A stretch of DNA of 18,980 nucleotides from JAJPXC01 sp964517875 (GTDB lineage Bacteria > Bacteroidota > Bacteroidia > Bacteroidales > Muribaculaceae), in contig CAZFEU010000045.1 in NCBI GenBank assembly GCA_964517875.1, positions 1 to 18,980 of the forward strand. Reading direction: 5' to 3'. A model generated the notes under the pieces. The model saw only the letters and a program-made list of their open reading frames with translations, searched no databases and had not been told where the DNA came from. Below, one piece after another: positions 1 to 7,069 of this stretch (the first letter of the stretch is position 1; the number at the start of each line of letters is the position of its first letter). Position numbers and translations under genes: made by a program.

Positions 1-165
1 CTTAAGCACCATCTCTTCATCTTTTGTGCCATTACCGGTAGCGATTACCGTACCCTTTAACGGTTTTTCCTTAGCAGAGTCAGGGATTATGATACCTGCC
101 ATTGTTACTTCTTCGGCGGGTGTGGGGTTGATCAAAACACGATCAGCTAATGGTTTAACTTTCAT
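1..165 (-). CDS. groES: GroES co-chaperonin (10 kDa), partial at its 3' end
   Basis: The reverse strand from 165 reads MKVKPLADRVLINPTPAEEV and stays open for 55 codons to the window edge, so roughly the first half of a GroES of about 90 residues is present. The N-terminal KPLADRVLI strand is the classic GroES signature. The following TMAGIIIPDSAKEKPLKG stretch is the mobile loop that contacts GroEL, then the VIATGNGT beta segment. GroES caps the GroEL chamber in the cytoplasm and helps fold client proteins. groEL would be expected just beyond the window edge on the same strand (family knowledge, not seen). The upstream region carries a sigma-54-like promoter instead of a CIRCE operator. Confidence 0.95.
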   Translation of the reverse strand, partial: MKVKPLADRVLINPTPAEEVTMAGIIIPDSAKEKPLKGTVIATGNGTKDEEMVLK

Positions 166-215
166 AACTTAAGTATTTTTATTTAAGATGTTGAATATTT
201 CTAATCATTTACCAT

Positions 216-229
216 GCACAATCCGTGCC
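216..229 (-). promoter_or_regulatory. sigma-54-like (-24/-12) promoter of groES
   Basis: On the minus strand the sequence TTGGCACGGATTGTGCATGG contains GG and GC separated by exactly 10 bases, within TGGCAC-N5-GTGCA. This matches the RpoN consensus TGGCAC-N5-TTGCA except for one base. A start about 12 nt downstream of the GC would give a leader of about 40 nt before the groES ATG at 165. The regular Bacteroidetes -7 box (TAnnTTTG) is not evident here. No CIRCE repeat (GCACTC-N9-GAGTGC) was seen. Confidence 0.6.
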
Positions 230-244
230 AAAGTCGACGACAAC

Positions 245-257
245 TGCCAAAATGGCA
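245..257. promoter_or_regulatory. 13-bp palindrome upstream of the sigma-54-like promoter
   Basis: TGCCA-AAA-TGGCA is a perfect inverted repeat whose near edge lies about 16 bp upstream of the -24 element. Its symmetry and position suggest a protein-binding site. A sigma-54 enhancer-binding protein usually binds further upstream, so a repressor or a close-range activator is equally possible. This is an inference from symmetry and position only. Confidence 0.35.
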
Positions 258-307
258 ATTTTTCTGTCAAGCCCTCAGCTTGGACTGATAAAATATAACA
301 TACTTCC

Positions 308-324
308 CCCGAGCATTGTTCGGG
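308..324 (-). other. Small hairpin 3' of carB
   Basis: CCCGAGCATTGTTCGGG can fold into a stem of five to seven pairs between the end of carB and the groES promoter. On the transcribed (minus) strand it is not followed by a U-run but by GGGAAG, so it is a poor intrinsic terminator. It could be an mRNA 3' end stabiliser or chance. The rest of 166-357 holds only the groES promoter elements. Confidence 0.25.
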
Positions 325-357
325 CACCGGTGGAAAGCAAGTATTGATTAAGGAACA

Positions 358-3300
358 TTAATACTCATCCCACGACTTGATTTCGATATCGTCAAGCGGC
401 AGTGTAGTAAATGCATTGATGAATGCCGAAGCCAGACGTGCATTGGTCAACAAGGGTACATTCAAGTCAATTGCGGCACGACGGATTTTGAACCCGTTGG
501 TCAATTCCTTTGGGGTCAAATCCTTGGGAATATTTACAACCATCTCCACTACATGATTGTGCAGCAGGTCAAGTGCTTGTGGGGTGTGATCGGGTTCGCT
601 CGGCCAGTAAGCCCTGATAGCAGGTATGCCGTTGTCATTGAGGAAAGCGCATGTGCCGCCTGTGGCATATATTGTATAACCGGAGTTGTGCAGCTGATGT
701 GCAGCATCGAGCATATCGGCTTTCTGCTTGGCCCCACCGGTACTAAGCAACACAGTACGGCGCGGTATCTTCAATCCCACCGCAAGCATCGACTTAAGGA
801 TAGCCTCGGGAGAGTCGACTCCGATACATCCCACTTCGCCCGTTGAAGCCATGTCGACACCGAGCACGGGGTCAGCTCCCTGTAAGCGTGAGAAGCTGAA
901 CTGCGATGCCTTTACACCCACATAGTCAAGGTCAAACAGCGTTTTGTTTGGTTTCTCTACCGGGAGTCCAAGCATCACCTTGGTAGCAAGGTCGATAAAG
1001 TTGAGTTTTAACACCTTTGACACGAAGGGGAATGATCGTGAAGCCCTGAGGTTACACTCTATCACCTTGATGTCGTTGTTCTTGGCAAGGAACTGGATGT
1101 TGAACGGCCCTGAGATGTTGAGCGCACTTGCAATCTGCGATGACACCTTCTTGATGCGTCGCATGGTCTCGACATACAACTTCTGCGGGGGAAACTGGAT
1201 AGTAGCGTCGCCCGAATGCACACCGGCATATTCTATGTGTTCGGATATGGCATAGGCCTTGATATTTCCATCCTGAGCCACCGCGTCCATCTCTATCTCC
1301 TTGGCATTCTGTATGAACTCCGACACCACAACCGGATGCTGCTTCGACACATTGGCCGCGAGCTTGAGGAATCGCTCAAGCTCATCATTGTTGGAGCACA
1401 CGTTCATTGCCGCTCCCGACAGTACATAACTCGGACGTACAAGCACCGGGAAGCCTACATCGTCGATGAATTTATAAATGTCCTCAAAGCTCGTCAGCTC
1501 ACGCCATCGCGGCTGGTCAATGCCAAGACGGTCGAGCATTGCAGAGAATTTGTGTCGGTCCTCAGCGTTGTCAATACTCTTGGCCGATGTGCCCAATATG
1601 TTGACACCTTCGCCATCAAGGCGCATAGCCAGGTTGTTGGGAATCTGTCCTCCCACCGAGAGTATGGTACCGTGAGGCTGTTCCATGTCGATAATATCCA
1701 TCACTCGCTCAAACGTGAGCTCGTCGAAGTACAGGCGATCGCACATATCATAATCGGTCGACACCGTCTCGGGATTGTAATTAATCATCACCGAACGCCA
1801 GCCTTGCTGCTTCACCGTCATCAGCGCGTTCACCGAGCACCAATCAAACTCCACTGATGAGCCGATGCGGTAAGCGCCCGAGCCCAGCACTATGATCGAG
1901 CGTCGATCGTCGGTATAATCGATGTCGTTTGCAGAGCCATTATATGTGAGATAGAGGTAGTTGGTTTTAGCCGGGTATTCAGCTGCGAGTGTGTCAATCT
2001 GCTTGACCACAGGCACTATGCCGAGCGACTTGCGCAATTTACGCACAATCTTATTTGCCTCCTCGGTATTACCAATTTTGTCCTTAAGCACCAGACGCGC
2101 TATCTGAAAATCACTGAACCCCTGCTGTTTTGCCTGCTTGAATAATTCTATCGGCACAGCCGGCAGATTGTCATACGTGCTCAACTCTGAATCGGTGGCA
2201 ACTATGTTCTGAAGCTTATACAGAAACCAGCGGTCAATTTTGGTTAGTTCATGTATGCGATCCACTGTATATCCCTGTTGCATAGCCTTGGCTATTACAA
2301 ATATGCGCTTGTCGGTGGGTTCGCGAAGTTCGCGGTCAATCTCGGAGGACTTGATTTCCTTGTTACCTACGAATCCATGCATCCCCTGCCCTATCATTCG
2401 CAAGCCCTTCTGTATCGCCTCCTCAAAGGTGCGTCCTATGGCCATCACCTCGCCCACCGACTTCATCGATGAGCCGATTTCACGCCTTACATTGTGGAAT
2501 TTTCCTAAATCCCAACGAGGTATCTTCACCACCAGGTAGTCGAGCGCTGGCTCAAAGAAAGCGGAGGTCTCCTTGGTCACTGAATTTTTAAGGTCGAAGA
2601 GTCCGTAACCGAGTCCGAGCTTGGCAGCCACAAATGCCAATGGATAGCCGGTGGCTTTCGATGCCAATGCCGACGAACGGCTAAGGCGGGCATTAACCTC
2701 AATGACGCGATAGTCCATCGACTGGGGGTCGAAAGCATATTGCACGTTGCACTCGCCCACGATGCCTATGTGGCGTATTATTTTGATAGCTAACGCACGC
2801 AGAAAGTGGTAATCTTCGTTAGTGAGAGTCTGCGACGGAGCCACCACGATGCTCTCGCCGGTGTGAATGCCGAGAGGATCGAAATTCTCCATATTGCAGA
2901 CTGTGATACAATTGTCAAAGCGGTCGCGCACCACCTCGTATTCTACCTCTTTCCAGCCCTTAAGTGACTTTTCAACAAGCACTTGGGGTGAGAACGCAAG
3001 AGCTTTTTCAACAAGCGCGGTCAATTCCTGCTCGTTGTCGCAAAAACCGCTACCAAGACCACCCAAGGCATAAGCAGCGCGCACGATTACAGGATAACCA
3101 AGGTTGTTGGCAGCGCGTATAGCGTCATCGACGCTCTCCACGGCTTCACTTTTTATGGTCTTGACATCGATTTCGTCGAGACGCTTCACGAATAGCTCGC
3201 GGTCCTCAGTGTCCATAATGGCCTGCACGGGCGTACCGAGCACATCCACATTATATTTCTCCAATACTCCGCTTTGGCTCAGGGTTACGCCGCAGTTGAG

Positions 3301-3576
3301 GGCCGTCTGACCGCCGAAAGCCAGCAGGATGCCATCAGGGCGCTCCTTGGCTATCACCTTTTCAACGAAGTAGGGAGTTACCGGGAGAAAGTATATTTTA
3401 TCGGCAAAACCGTCGGAAGTCTGCACAGTTGCGATATTTGGATTGATGAGCACCGTTGTGATGCCCTCCTCCTTCATTGCTTTTAATGCCTGAGAACCGG
3501 AGTAGTCAAATTCGCCAGCCTCACCTATCTTTAACGCGCCACTGCCAAGGAGCAGCACTTTGGTATATTTTTTCAT
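358..3576 (-). CDS. carB: Carbamoyl-phosphate synthase, large (ammonia-using) subunit
   Basis: CarB makes carbamoyl phosphate from bicarbonate, two ATP and ammonia channelled from CarA, feeding pyrimidine and arginine synthesis in the cytoplasm. The 1072-residue length is normal for the family. The duplicated architecture is visible: a first half with GSGALKIGEAGEFDYSGSQ (11-29), GGQTALNCGV (88-97) and ATP-grasp motifs ALGGLGSG (170-177) and EVNARLSRSSALASKATGYP; a second half restarting at VLGSGAYRIGSSVEFDW with GGQIPNNLA and ECNLRASRSFPFVSK; and a C-terminal MGS-like regulatory domain with STGGAKQKADM, YATGGTCAFL and IRRAAIDLNVPLLTNARLA. The start ATG at 3576 lies 9 nt after the carA stop, so translation is probably coupled. 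The first ATP-grasp half reads more like animal CPS1/CAD than like the E. coli enzyme (for example AYALGGLGSG instead of SFTMGGSGGG). No frameshift is visible. Confidence 0.98.
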   Translation of the reverse strand: MKKYTKVLLLGSGALKIGEAGEFDYSGSQALKAMKEEGITTVLINPNIATVQTSDGFADKIYFLPVTPYFVEKVIAKERPDGILLAFGGQTALNCGVTLSQSGVLEKYNVDVLGTPVQAIMDTEDRELFVKRLDEIDVKTIKSEAVESVDDAIRAANNLGYPVIVRAAYALGGLGSGFCDNEQELTALVEKALAFSPQVLVEKSLKGWKEVEYEVVRDRFDNCITVCNMENFDPLGIHTGESIVVAPSQTLTNEDYHFLRALAIKIIRHIGIVGECNVQYAFDPQSMDYRVIEVNARLSRSSALASKATGYPLAFVAAKLGLGYGLFDLKNSVTKETSAFFEPALDYLVVKIPRWDLGKFHNVRREIGSSMKSVGEVMAIGRTFEEAIQKGLRMIGQGMHGFVGNKEIKSSEIDRELREPTDKRIFVIAKAMQQGYTVDRIHELTKIDRWFLYKLQNIVATDSELSTYDNLPAVPIELFKQAKQQGFSDFQIARLVLKDKIGNTEEANKIVRKLRKSLGIVPVVKQIDTLAAEYPAKTNYLYLTYNGSANDIDYTDDRRSIIVLGSGAYRIGSSVEFDWCSVNALMTVKQQGWRSVMINYNPETVSTDYDMCDRLYFDELTFERVMDIIDMEQPHGTILSVGGQIPNNLAMRLDGEGVNILGTSAKSIDNAEDRHKFSAMLDRLGIDQPRWRELTSFEDIYKFIDDVGFPVLVRPSYVLSGAAMNVCSNNDELERFLKLAANVSKQHPVVVSEFIQNAKEIEMDAVAQDGNIKAYAISEHIEYAGVHSGDATIQFPPQKLYVETMRRIKKVSSQIASALNISGPFNIQFLAKNNDIKVIECNLRASRSFPFVSKVLKLNFIDLATKVMLGLPVEKPNKTLFDLDYVGVKASQFSFSRLQGADPVLGVDMASTGEVGCIGVDSPEAILKSMLAVGLKIPRRTVLLSTGGAKQKADMLDAAHQLHNSGYTIYATGGTCAFLNDNGIPAIRAYWPSEPDHTPQALDLLHNHVVEMVVNIPKDLTPKELTNGFKIRRAAIDLNVPLLTNARLASAFINAFTTLPLDDIEIKSWDEY

Positions 3577-3585
3577 ATCGCGGTT

Positions 3586-4656
3586 TTAAAGCATTGCTAT
3601 GAATTCGTCAAAAAGAAACTCAGTATCCTTGGGCCCTGACGACGCCTCGGGATGAAATTGGGCGGAGAAGAAAGGCAGCGACTTGTGGCGTATCCCCTCG
3701 TTTGTACCGTCGTTCATGTTGACAAACAACGGCTCCCAATCTTCGGGTAGAGTTGACTGGTCAACGGCGAATCCATGATTTTGTGATGTAACGTAGCAGG
3801 TATTCGTGCCTACTCGGCGCACAGGCTGATTGTGGCTTCGATGTCCGTATGGGAGTTTGTAAGTTTTAGCCCCTGCGGCTTTAGCAAGGAGCTGATTGCC
3901 CATGCAGATGCCGCATATGGGTTTACCGAGTTTGATGGCCTTGCGTATGTTTTCCACAGTGGCCTGCGCCATGTCGGGATTTCCGGGGCCGTTGGAGATA
4001 AAAAGTCCATCGTAGGCGATCGTTGTAAAGTCATAATCCCAGGGCACACGAATCACTCTTACCCCGCGACGGGTGAGGCAACGGATTATATTGTGCTTCA
4101 CGCCACAGTCGACGAGAACCACCGTCTTTTCGCCACCGCCATGTTCCTCAACCGTCTTGCAGCTGGTACGAGCTACCAGATTATCTTTGTTTGGATCATA
4201 GAAGTCGACATCTTCGGTACCTTCAACTATTATTTTGCCAAGCATCGACCCCTTTTCACGCAGATGTTGAGTGAGCGCGCGGGTGTCGATGCCATAAATT
4301 CCTGGTATTTTTTCTTCAATGAGCCATTCCGATAGCGAGCGGTCGGCCTGCCAGTGGCTGTGGTGCCATGTGTAGTCCTGGGCCACGATGGCTCTGGCAT
4401 GGATGTGGTCGCTTTCGTAGTACTCGCTCACATCATCTTTATCGCGCCTCGGAGGCACACCGTAATTGCCGAGAATGGGATATGTGGTAACTAAAATCTG
4501 CCCCTCGTAAGAAGGATCGGTGAGGCTCTCAGGATAGCCGGTCATCGCAGTGTTAAACACCACTTCACCGGCCGTGGAGCCCTCGTAGCCGAAGGATAGC
4601 CCTTCGTAGCGTGTGCCGTCCTCAAGCAGGAGCACGGCGCGTCGAGTGTTGCGCAT
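3586..4656 (-). CDS. carA: Carbamoyl-phosphate synthase, small (glutamine amidotransferase) subunit
   Basis: CarA hydrolyses glutamine and passes ammonia to CarB. From the chosen start (MRNTRRAVLLLEDGTRYEG) it is 356 residues. The N-terminal small-subunit domain shows GEVVFNTAMTGYPESLTDPS and GIDTRALTQHLREKGSM. The class I glutamine amidotransferase domain follows with VLVDCGVKHNIIR, LFISNGPGNPD, the nucleophile Cys251 in GKPICGICMGNQLL, SQNHGFAV and the catalytic His335 and Glu337 in AQFHPEASSGPKDTE. The frame stays open to a TTG at 4728, but that codon falls inside the -7 promoter box, so the extra 24 residues cannot belong to the main product. The ATG at 4656 has no clear Shine-Dalgarno, which is normal here. 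It is first in the operon, 9 nt before carB. Confidence 0.97.
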   Translation of the reverse strand: MRNTRRAVLLLEDGTRYEGLSFGYEGSTAGEVVFNTAMTGYPESLTDPSYEGQILVTTYPILGNYGVPPRRDKDDVSEYYESDHIHARAIVAQDYTWHHSHWQADRSLSEWLIEEKIPGIYGIDTRALTQHLREKGSMLGKIIVEGTEDVDFYDPNKDNLVARTSCKTVEEHGGGEKTVVLVDCGVKHNIIRCLTRRGVRVIRVPWDYDFTTIAYDGLFISNGPGNPDMAQATVENIRKAIKLGKPICGICMGNQLLAKAAGAKTYKLPYGHRSHNQPVRRVGTNTCYVTSQNHGFAVDQSTLPEDWEPLFVNMNDGTNEGIRHKSLPFFSAQFHPEASSGPKDTEFLFDEFIAML

Positions 4657-4725
4657 ACGCAAGTGATATAATGAATTTGTATATATTCTTACAGACGCGG
4701 CATCCCCATCGGTGGGAAAACCGTG

Positions 4726-4757
4726 CAAAAATACAAAATAATTCCTTACACTCCAAA
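4726..4757 (-). promoter_or_regulatory. Bacteroidetes-type promoter of carAB
   Basis: On the minus strand TTTG (4754-4757) and TATTTTTG (4726-4733) are separated by 20 nt, a full match to the Bacteroidetes TTTG / TAnnTTTG promoter. The predicted start is near 4719, giving a leader of about 60 nt before the carA ATG at 4656. Confidence 0.7.
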
Positions 4758-4908
4758 ACGTATGTTAATTGCCTGATGTCGTTCCCCATGATACGTTCCC
4801 ACACACCTGAAAACAAAAGCTTTTAAACTACTGATATGGATTTTGCTCGGCCATAAAAATAAGATTGCCTATCAGGAGTAAAAATGTGATTATTCTCTGC
4901 AATTTATG

Positions 4909-4916
4909 TACTTTTG
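4909..4916 (+). promoter_or_regulatory. -7 box of the secreted-protein gene at 4938
   Basis: TACTTTTG matches TAnnTTTG exactly. The sequence 20 nt upstream is TGTG, a partial match to the -33 TTTG. A start near 4923 leaves a short leader of about 15 nt. It stands back to back with the carAB promoter; nothing else was recognised between the two. Confidence 0.6.
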
Positions 4917-4937
4917 CGTAAATAACAATTCACTGAT

Positions 4938-5561
4938 ATGAATACAGTACTTCGAATCCTCACATGCGCAGTTTTGTCAATGACAGGAATTCTGGCCTCA
5001 GCGCAAGATAAAGACTGGAAATATAAAGGCTGGGAGATAAAGCCCATTGAAGGTATATGTATTACTGGATCCTATATCGGTGAGCCAGGAGTATTGCCGA
5101 TGGTCTTTACGGCTCAAACGCTATCATTAGACAAGATAATAATTAACGATAGGGGGTATAAGCAATTCTTTAAAGAACTATACAAACATGCATGGCGCTC
5201 ACCGAATGATTTATTTTTGTGGTTTAAAGTTTTCAATGCGCTATTCCCTGAATCAGAACCAATAAAAAACAACGAAATAGCACAGCAATTATACTTTGAT
5301 TTCGTCGAAAAAGCAAATGAAGCTACACAGTGTGTAGAATTACGAATCGGGAAGAAAGACACTGTTTATCTTGATTATTATGGGATCAAGGGACTGTTTC
5401 TGTGCAGCACTGAGAAGGAGAATACTAAGATTTACTATAAAACCAATGACCCCGATATTTTTTCTAAGATGAAATTCAAAGGTATCTCAATCCCAATAGC
5501 GATATACGATTGCTTCCCGATTGACAATCCTTTTGTGATTAAGGGCAATGAGAATCAATAA
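4938..5561 (+). CDS. Unrecognised secreted protein
   Basis: This 207-residue protein matches no family I recognise. It starts with a clear type I signal peptide: hydrophobic core at residues 4-19 and likely cleavage after ASA (20-22), before Gln23, which is typical of Bacteroidetes exported proteins. The mature part (about 185 residues) is mixed alpha/beta with many aromatics and Cys41, 132, 156 and 192. There are no further membrane segments, and the lack of a lipobox suggests a periplasmic or secreted protein. The ATG at 4938 follows a good -7 box by about 20 nt. The coding region is AT-richer than the flanking carA and transketolase. The TAA stop is followed in the same frame by 28 more open codons ending in the repeated 61-bp tail, so the gene may have lost its natural C-terminus to a nonsense change or a recombination join. 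Confidence 0.75.
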   Translation: MNTVLRILTCAVLSMTGILASAQDKDWKYKGWEIKPIEGICITGSYIGEPGVLPMVFTAQTLSLDKIIINDRGYKQFFKELYKHAWRSPNDLFLWFKVFNALFPESEPIKNNEIAQQLYFDFVEKANEATQCVELRIGKKDTVYLDYYGIKGLFLCSTEKENTKIYYKTNDPDIFSKMKFKGISIPIAIYDCFPIDNPFVIKGNENQ

Positions 5562-5588
5562 TGCCTTAAAATACACTTTCTATCTGGA

Positions 5589-5649
5589 GAACGGCCAATA
5601 ACAATGGAGGCGCTCAACAGTGGAGGCATTGAAGTAAAATCTCACTGAC
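5589..5649 (+). repeat. Direct repeat copy 1: conserved gene tail
   Basis: These 61 bases recur at 7956-8016 with only three differences. Read in the frame that continues the gene at 4938-5561 past its TAA, they encode ERPITMEALNSGGIEVKSH and then TGA (5646-5648). Two of the differences from copy 2 (CCA/CCT and GGC/GGT) are synonymous and one changes Arg to Gln. Similarity stops one base after the stop codon. This pattern suggests the surviving 3' end of a multicopy coding sequence rather than a regulatory element. Nothing with a start codon leads into this copy except the gene upstream. Confidence 0.85.
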
Positions 5650-5711
5650 CTTAAAAGTCACTATCCAGTAAATCATCGAGCAAACAGCTCATTTATTAAT
5701 ATAAAGAACTT

Positions 5712-6587
5712 ATGGGAAAATCAATAATTAACGCAGTCATTAATTTTATTTTAGCTTCCAAGAAGAAGTTAAGCATCTCACTATTTGCTATTACTGCGCT
5801 GATGTCTAATACATTGATGCATGCTTATGAAATTAAGCTTAATTTGGAGACATATGATTACTGCATAAACTCAGGCCTGGACTATTCCTTACCCAGGGTT
5901 GGTACAAGAGGACTTGAACCAGGTGGGATTACGATTAAGGGGATAACCGATCAGAATGAACAGCTGCTTTTCACATCCCTTGGTTGCTCCCGATTCAAAA
6001 CCTCCGCGGAAAACGGATTGCTAAACATAGCCATTTATTGTGGTCCTGGTGCCTTGTGGATAACAGACTGCTGCCTGGAAGACGCACAACTGGATTATGC
6101 CGAAACATACCCTCTCAAATTTACATTCATATACAGTGACGTATATGACTATGGTGAGATAACAGATCCCGCATTAAAACCTACATTAAATGGGTATATA
6201 CAATTTTACATTGATAATAGCCTTGTTTCACCAGCGCCCTATTCACCACCCGCAACGCCATATTGGCCGGAAGATGACGGAGGTTACCGACGTCCAGTCG
6301 ATACATATATCGTTATATGCAATTGTCTGTATTATGGATATTCCACAAGCGAAATTATCGAGTTGTTAGACAGGTATAAACGGCAACTCCCCCCAGTGTT
6401 AAATGAGTCAGATCTGATGCTCTATCAGGAATTAGCCATGTATAGGATCGCACTCACCATGGGGAACAGACCTTTGCAGGCACGAGAACTTATAGATATA
6501 GCTAACCAATTTAAGGACCTAAAGGATTTTATTGACAAAGCTTTTAAGGCACAACTTCCACCGTATCCCAAAAAACCTGATACATAA
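5712..6587 (+). CDS. Unrecognised exported protein with Pro-rich linker
   Basis: A 291-residue protein of no family I recognise. The N-terminus has a basic stretch (K17-K19) and a hydrophobic segment at about 20-36 ending LMHA|YE, which fits a late signal peptide or a membrane anchor; the first 16 residues are an extension before it, and no better internal start was obvious. Residues 39-170 look beta-rich (IKLNLETYDYC, LLNIAIYCGPGALWITDCC, GYIQFYIDNS) and could be an Ig-like sandwich. Residues 171-194 are a Pro/Tyr-rich linker, and residues 212-279 are mostly helical. Seven cysteines (51, 92, 110, 120, 121, 203, 205) suggest disulfides outside the cytoplasm. AAAGAAC 8 nt upstream may serve as a weak ribosome site. 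No -7 box was found just upstream, so it may be transcribed with the gene at 4938. Confidence 0.7.
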   Translation: MGKSIINAVINFILASKKKLSISLFAITALMSNTLMHAYEIKLNLETYDYCINSGLDYSLPRVGTRGLEPGGITIKGITDQNEQLLFTSLGCSRFKTSAENGLLNIAIYCGPGALWITDCCLEDAQLDYAETYPLKFTFIYSDVYDYGEITDPALKPTLNGYIQFYIDNSLVSPAPYSPPATPYWPEDDGGYRRPVDTYIVICNCLYYGYSTSEIIELLDRYKRQLPPVLNESDLMLYQELAMYRIALTMGNRPLQARELIDIANQFKDLKDFIDKAFKAQLPPYPKKPDT

Positions 6588-6628
6588 CAACTTAGTTAGA
6601 TTAGTTTTAAATTTACCTGTTCGCCAAT

Positions 6629-6751
6629 ATGATCCTTAGCATTATCCGGGGCTACATTAGTACAAAATTCATATACCCCATCCTTATTATCTTATGCTTA
6701 GGTTGCGCAAATATATGTGTGGCTCGGCCCGCAGGGCCTCCCTCTATATAA
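6629..6751 (+). pseudogene. Truncated lipoprotein-like ORF (signal peptide only)
   Basis: A 40-codon frame begins MILSIIRGYISTKFIYPILI and continues with ILCLGCANICVA, a hydrophobic core followed by a lipobox-like L-G-C (cysteine at residue 26). The last eight codons (ARPAGPPS and I) and the TAA already lie inside the GC-rich hairpin region, and the stop falls in the left arm of the 16-bp inverted repeat. This reads like the first exported segment of a gene whose body was replaced by the repeat island. TAAATTTA 14-21 nt upstream is near a -7 box. It could also be a genuine tiny lipoprotein or chance. Confidence 0.4.
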
Positions 6752-6948
6752 CCGCATGACAGCGTAGCTGGCGTGCGGTTGAGGGTACGCTATAGGCGGA
6801 GGCGCCTTTGTGGCGCTACCCTAATCTCTTGGAGTGAATAGAGGAGCGCCCTCGGGGGCGCTTTCCCTCAGCAACTCCACTCTCTCCGCAAGCCAGCTCG
6901 CTACACTCGCAGTCTTGCGGTTATATAGAGGTGTGCCCTACGGGCGCA
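6726..6948. repeat. Run of four short hairpins of similar shape
   Basis: Four compact hairpins with GC stems follow one another: GGCCC-GCA-GGGCC (6726-6738), GCGCC-TTTGT-GGCGC (6802-6816), AGCGCCC-TCGG-GGGCGCT (6845-6862) and GCCC-TAC-GGGC (6935-6945). The stem sequences differ, yet pairing is kept, and the first three are followed by a CCCT-type pyrimidine run. The second and third are flanked by AGGGTA/TACCCT and GAGG/CCTC, which lengthen the stems. This looks like selection, or a copying mechanism, acting on structure. Confidence 0.6.
6741..6931. repeat. Fold-back element 1 with perfect 16-bp inverted ends
   Basis: CCTCTATATAACCGCA (6741-6756) and its exact reverse complement (6916-6931) bracket 159 bp. 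Inner sequences also pair in part: the core AACCGCA has a second complementary copy at 6774-6780, and CCGCAAG/CTTGCGG (6886-6892 and 6914-6920) forms a rival stem, so mutually exclusive folds are possible. The inner arms share GCCAGCT/AGCTGGC. The size and inverted ends resemble a MITE-like element, but no target-site duplication is evident. Confidence 0.7.
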
Positions 6949-7069
6949 TCTCCGCGGCTCCGTGGCTGCTCGTTATTTAGAGTTGTGAGAGCTGTGGCAT
7001 ATCCCGATTTGAGCGGAGTTGTGGGGATGCTCGGAGAGGCCGATTTTAGCATAATTTAGTTGGTATTGA

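Noticed and set aside
166..230. CIRCE/HrcA operator before groES
   Set aside because: The GCACTC-N9-GAGTGC repeat is absent; only the sigma-54-like elements and a different palindrome are present.
1216..1857. 213-codon frame opposite carB
   Set aside because: It is the antisense shadow of a complete, well-conserved carB; no independent promoter or family signature was seen.
4622..4816. 64-codon minus-strand frame upstream of carA
   Set aside because: It crosses the carAB promoter and the carA start and has no signature; a chance open frame.
5666..5711. Terminator between the first and second accessory genes (GAGC-AAACA-GCTC)
   Set aside because: The stem is only four base pairs and is followed by ATTTATT rather than a T-run; too weak to call.
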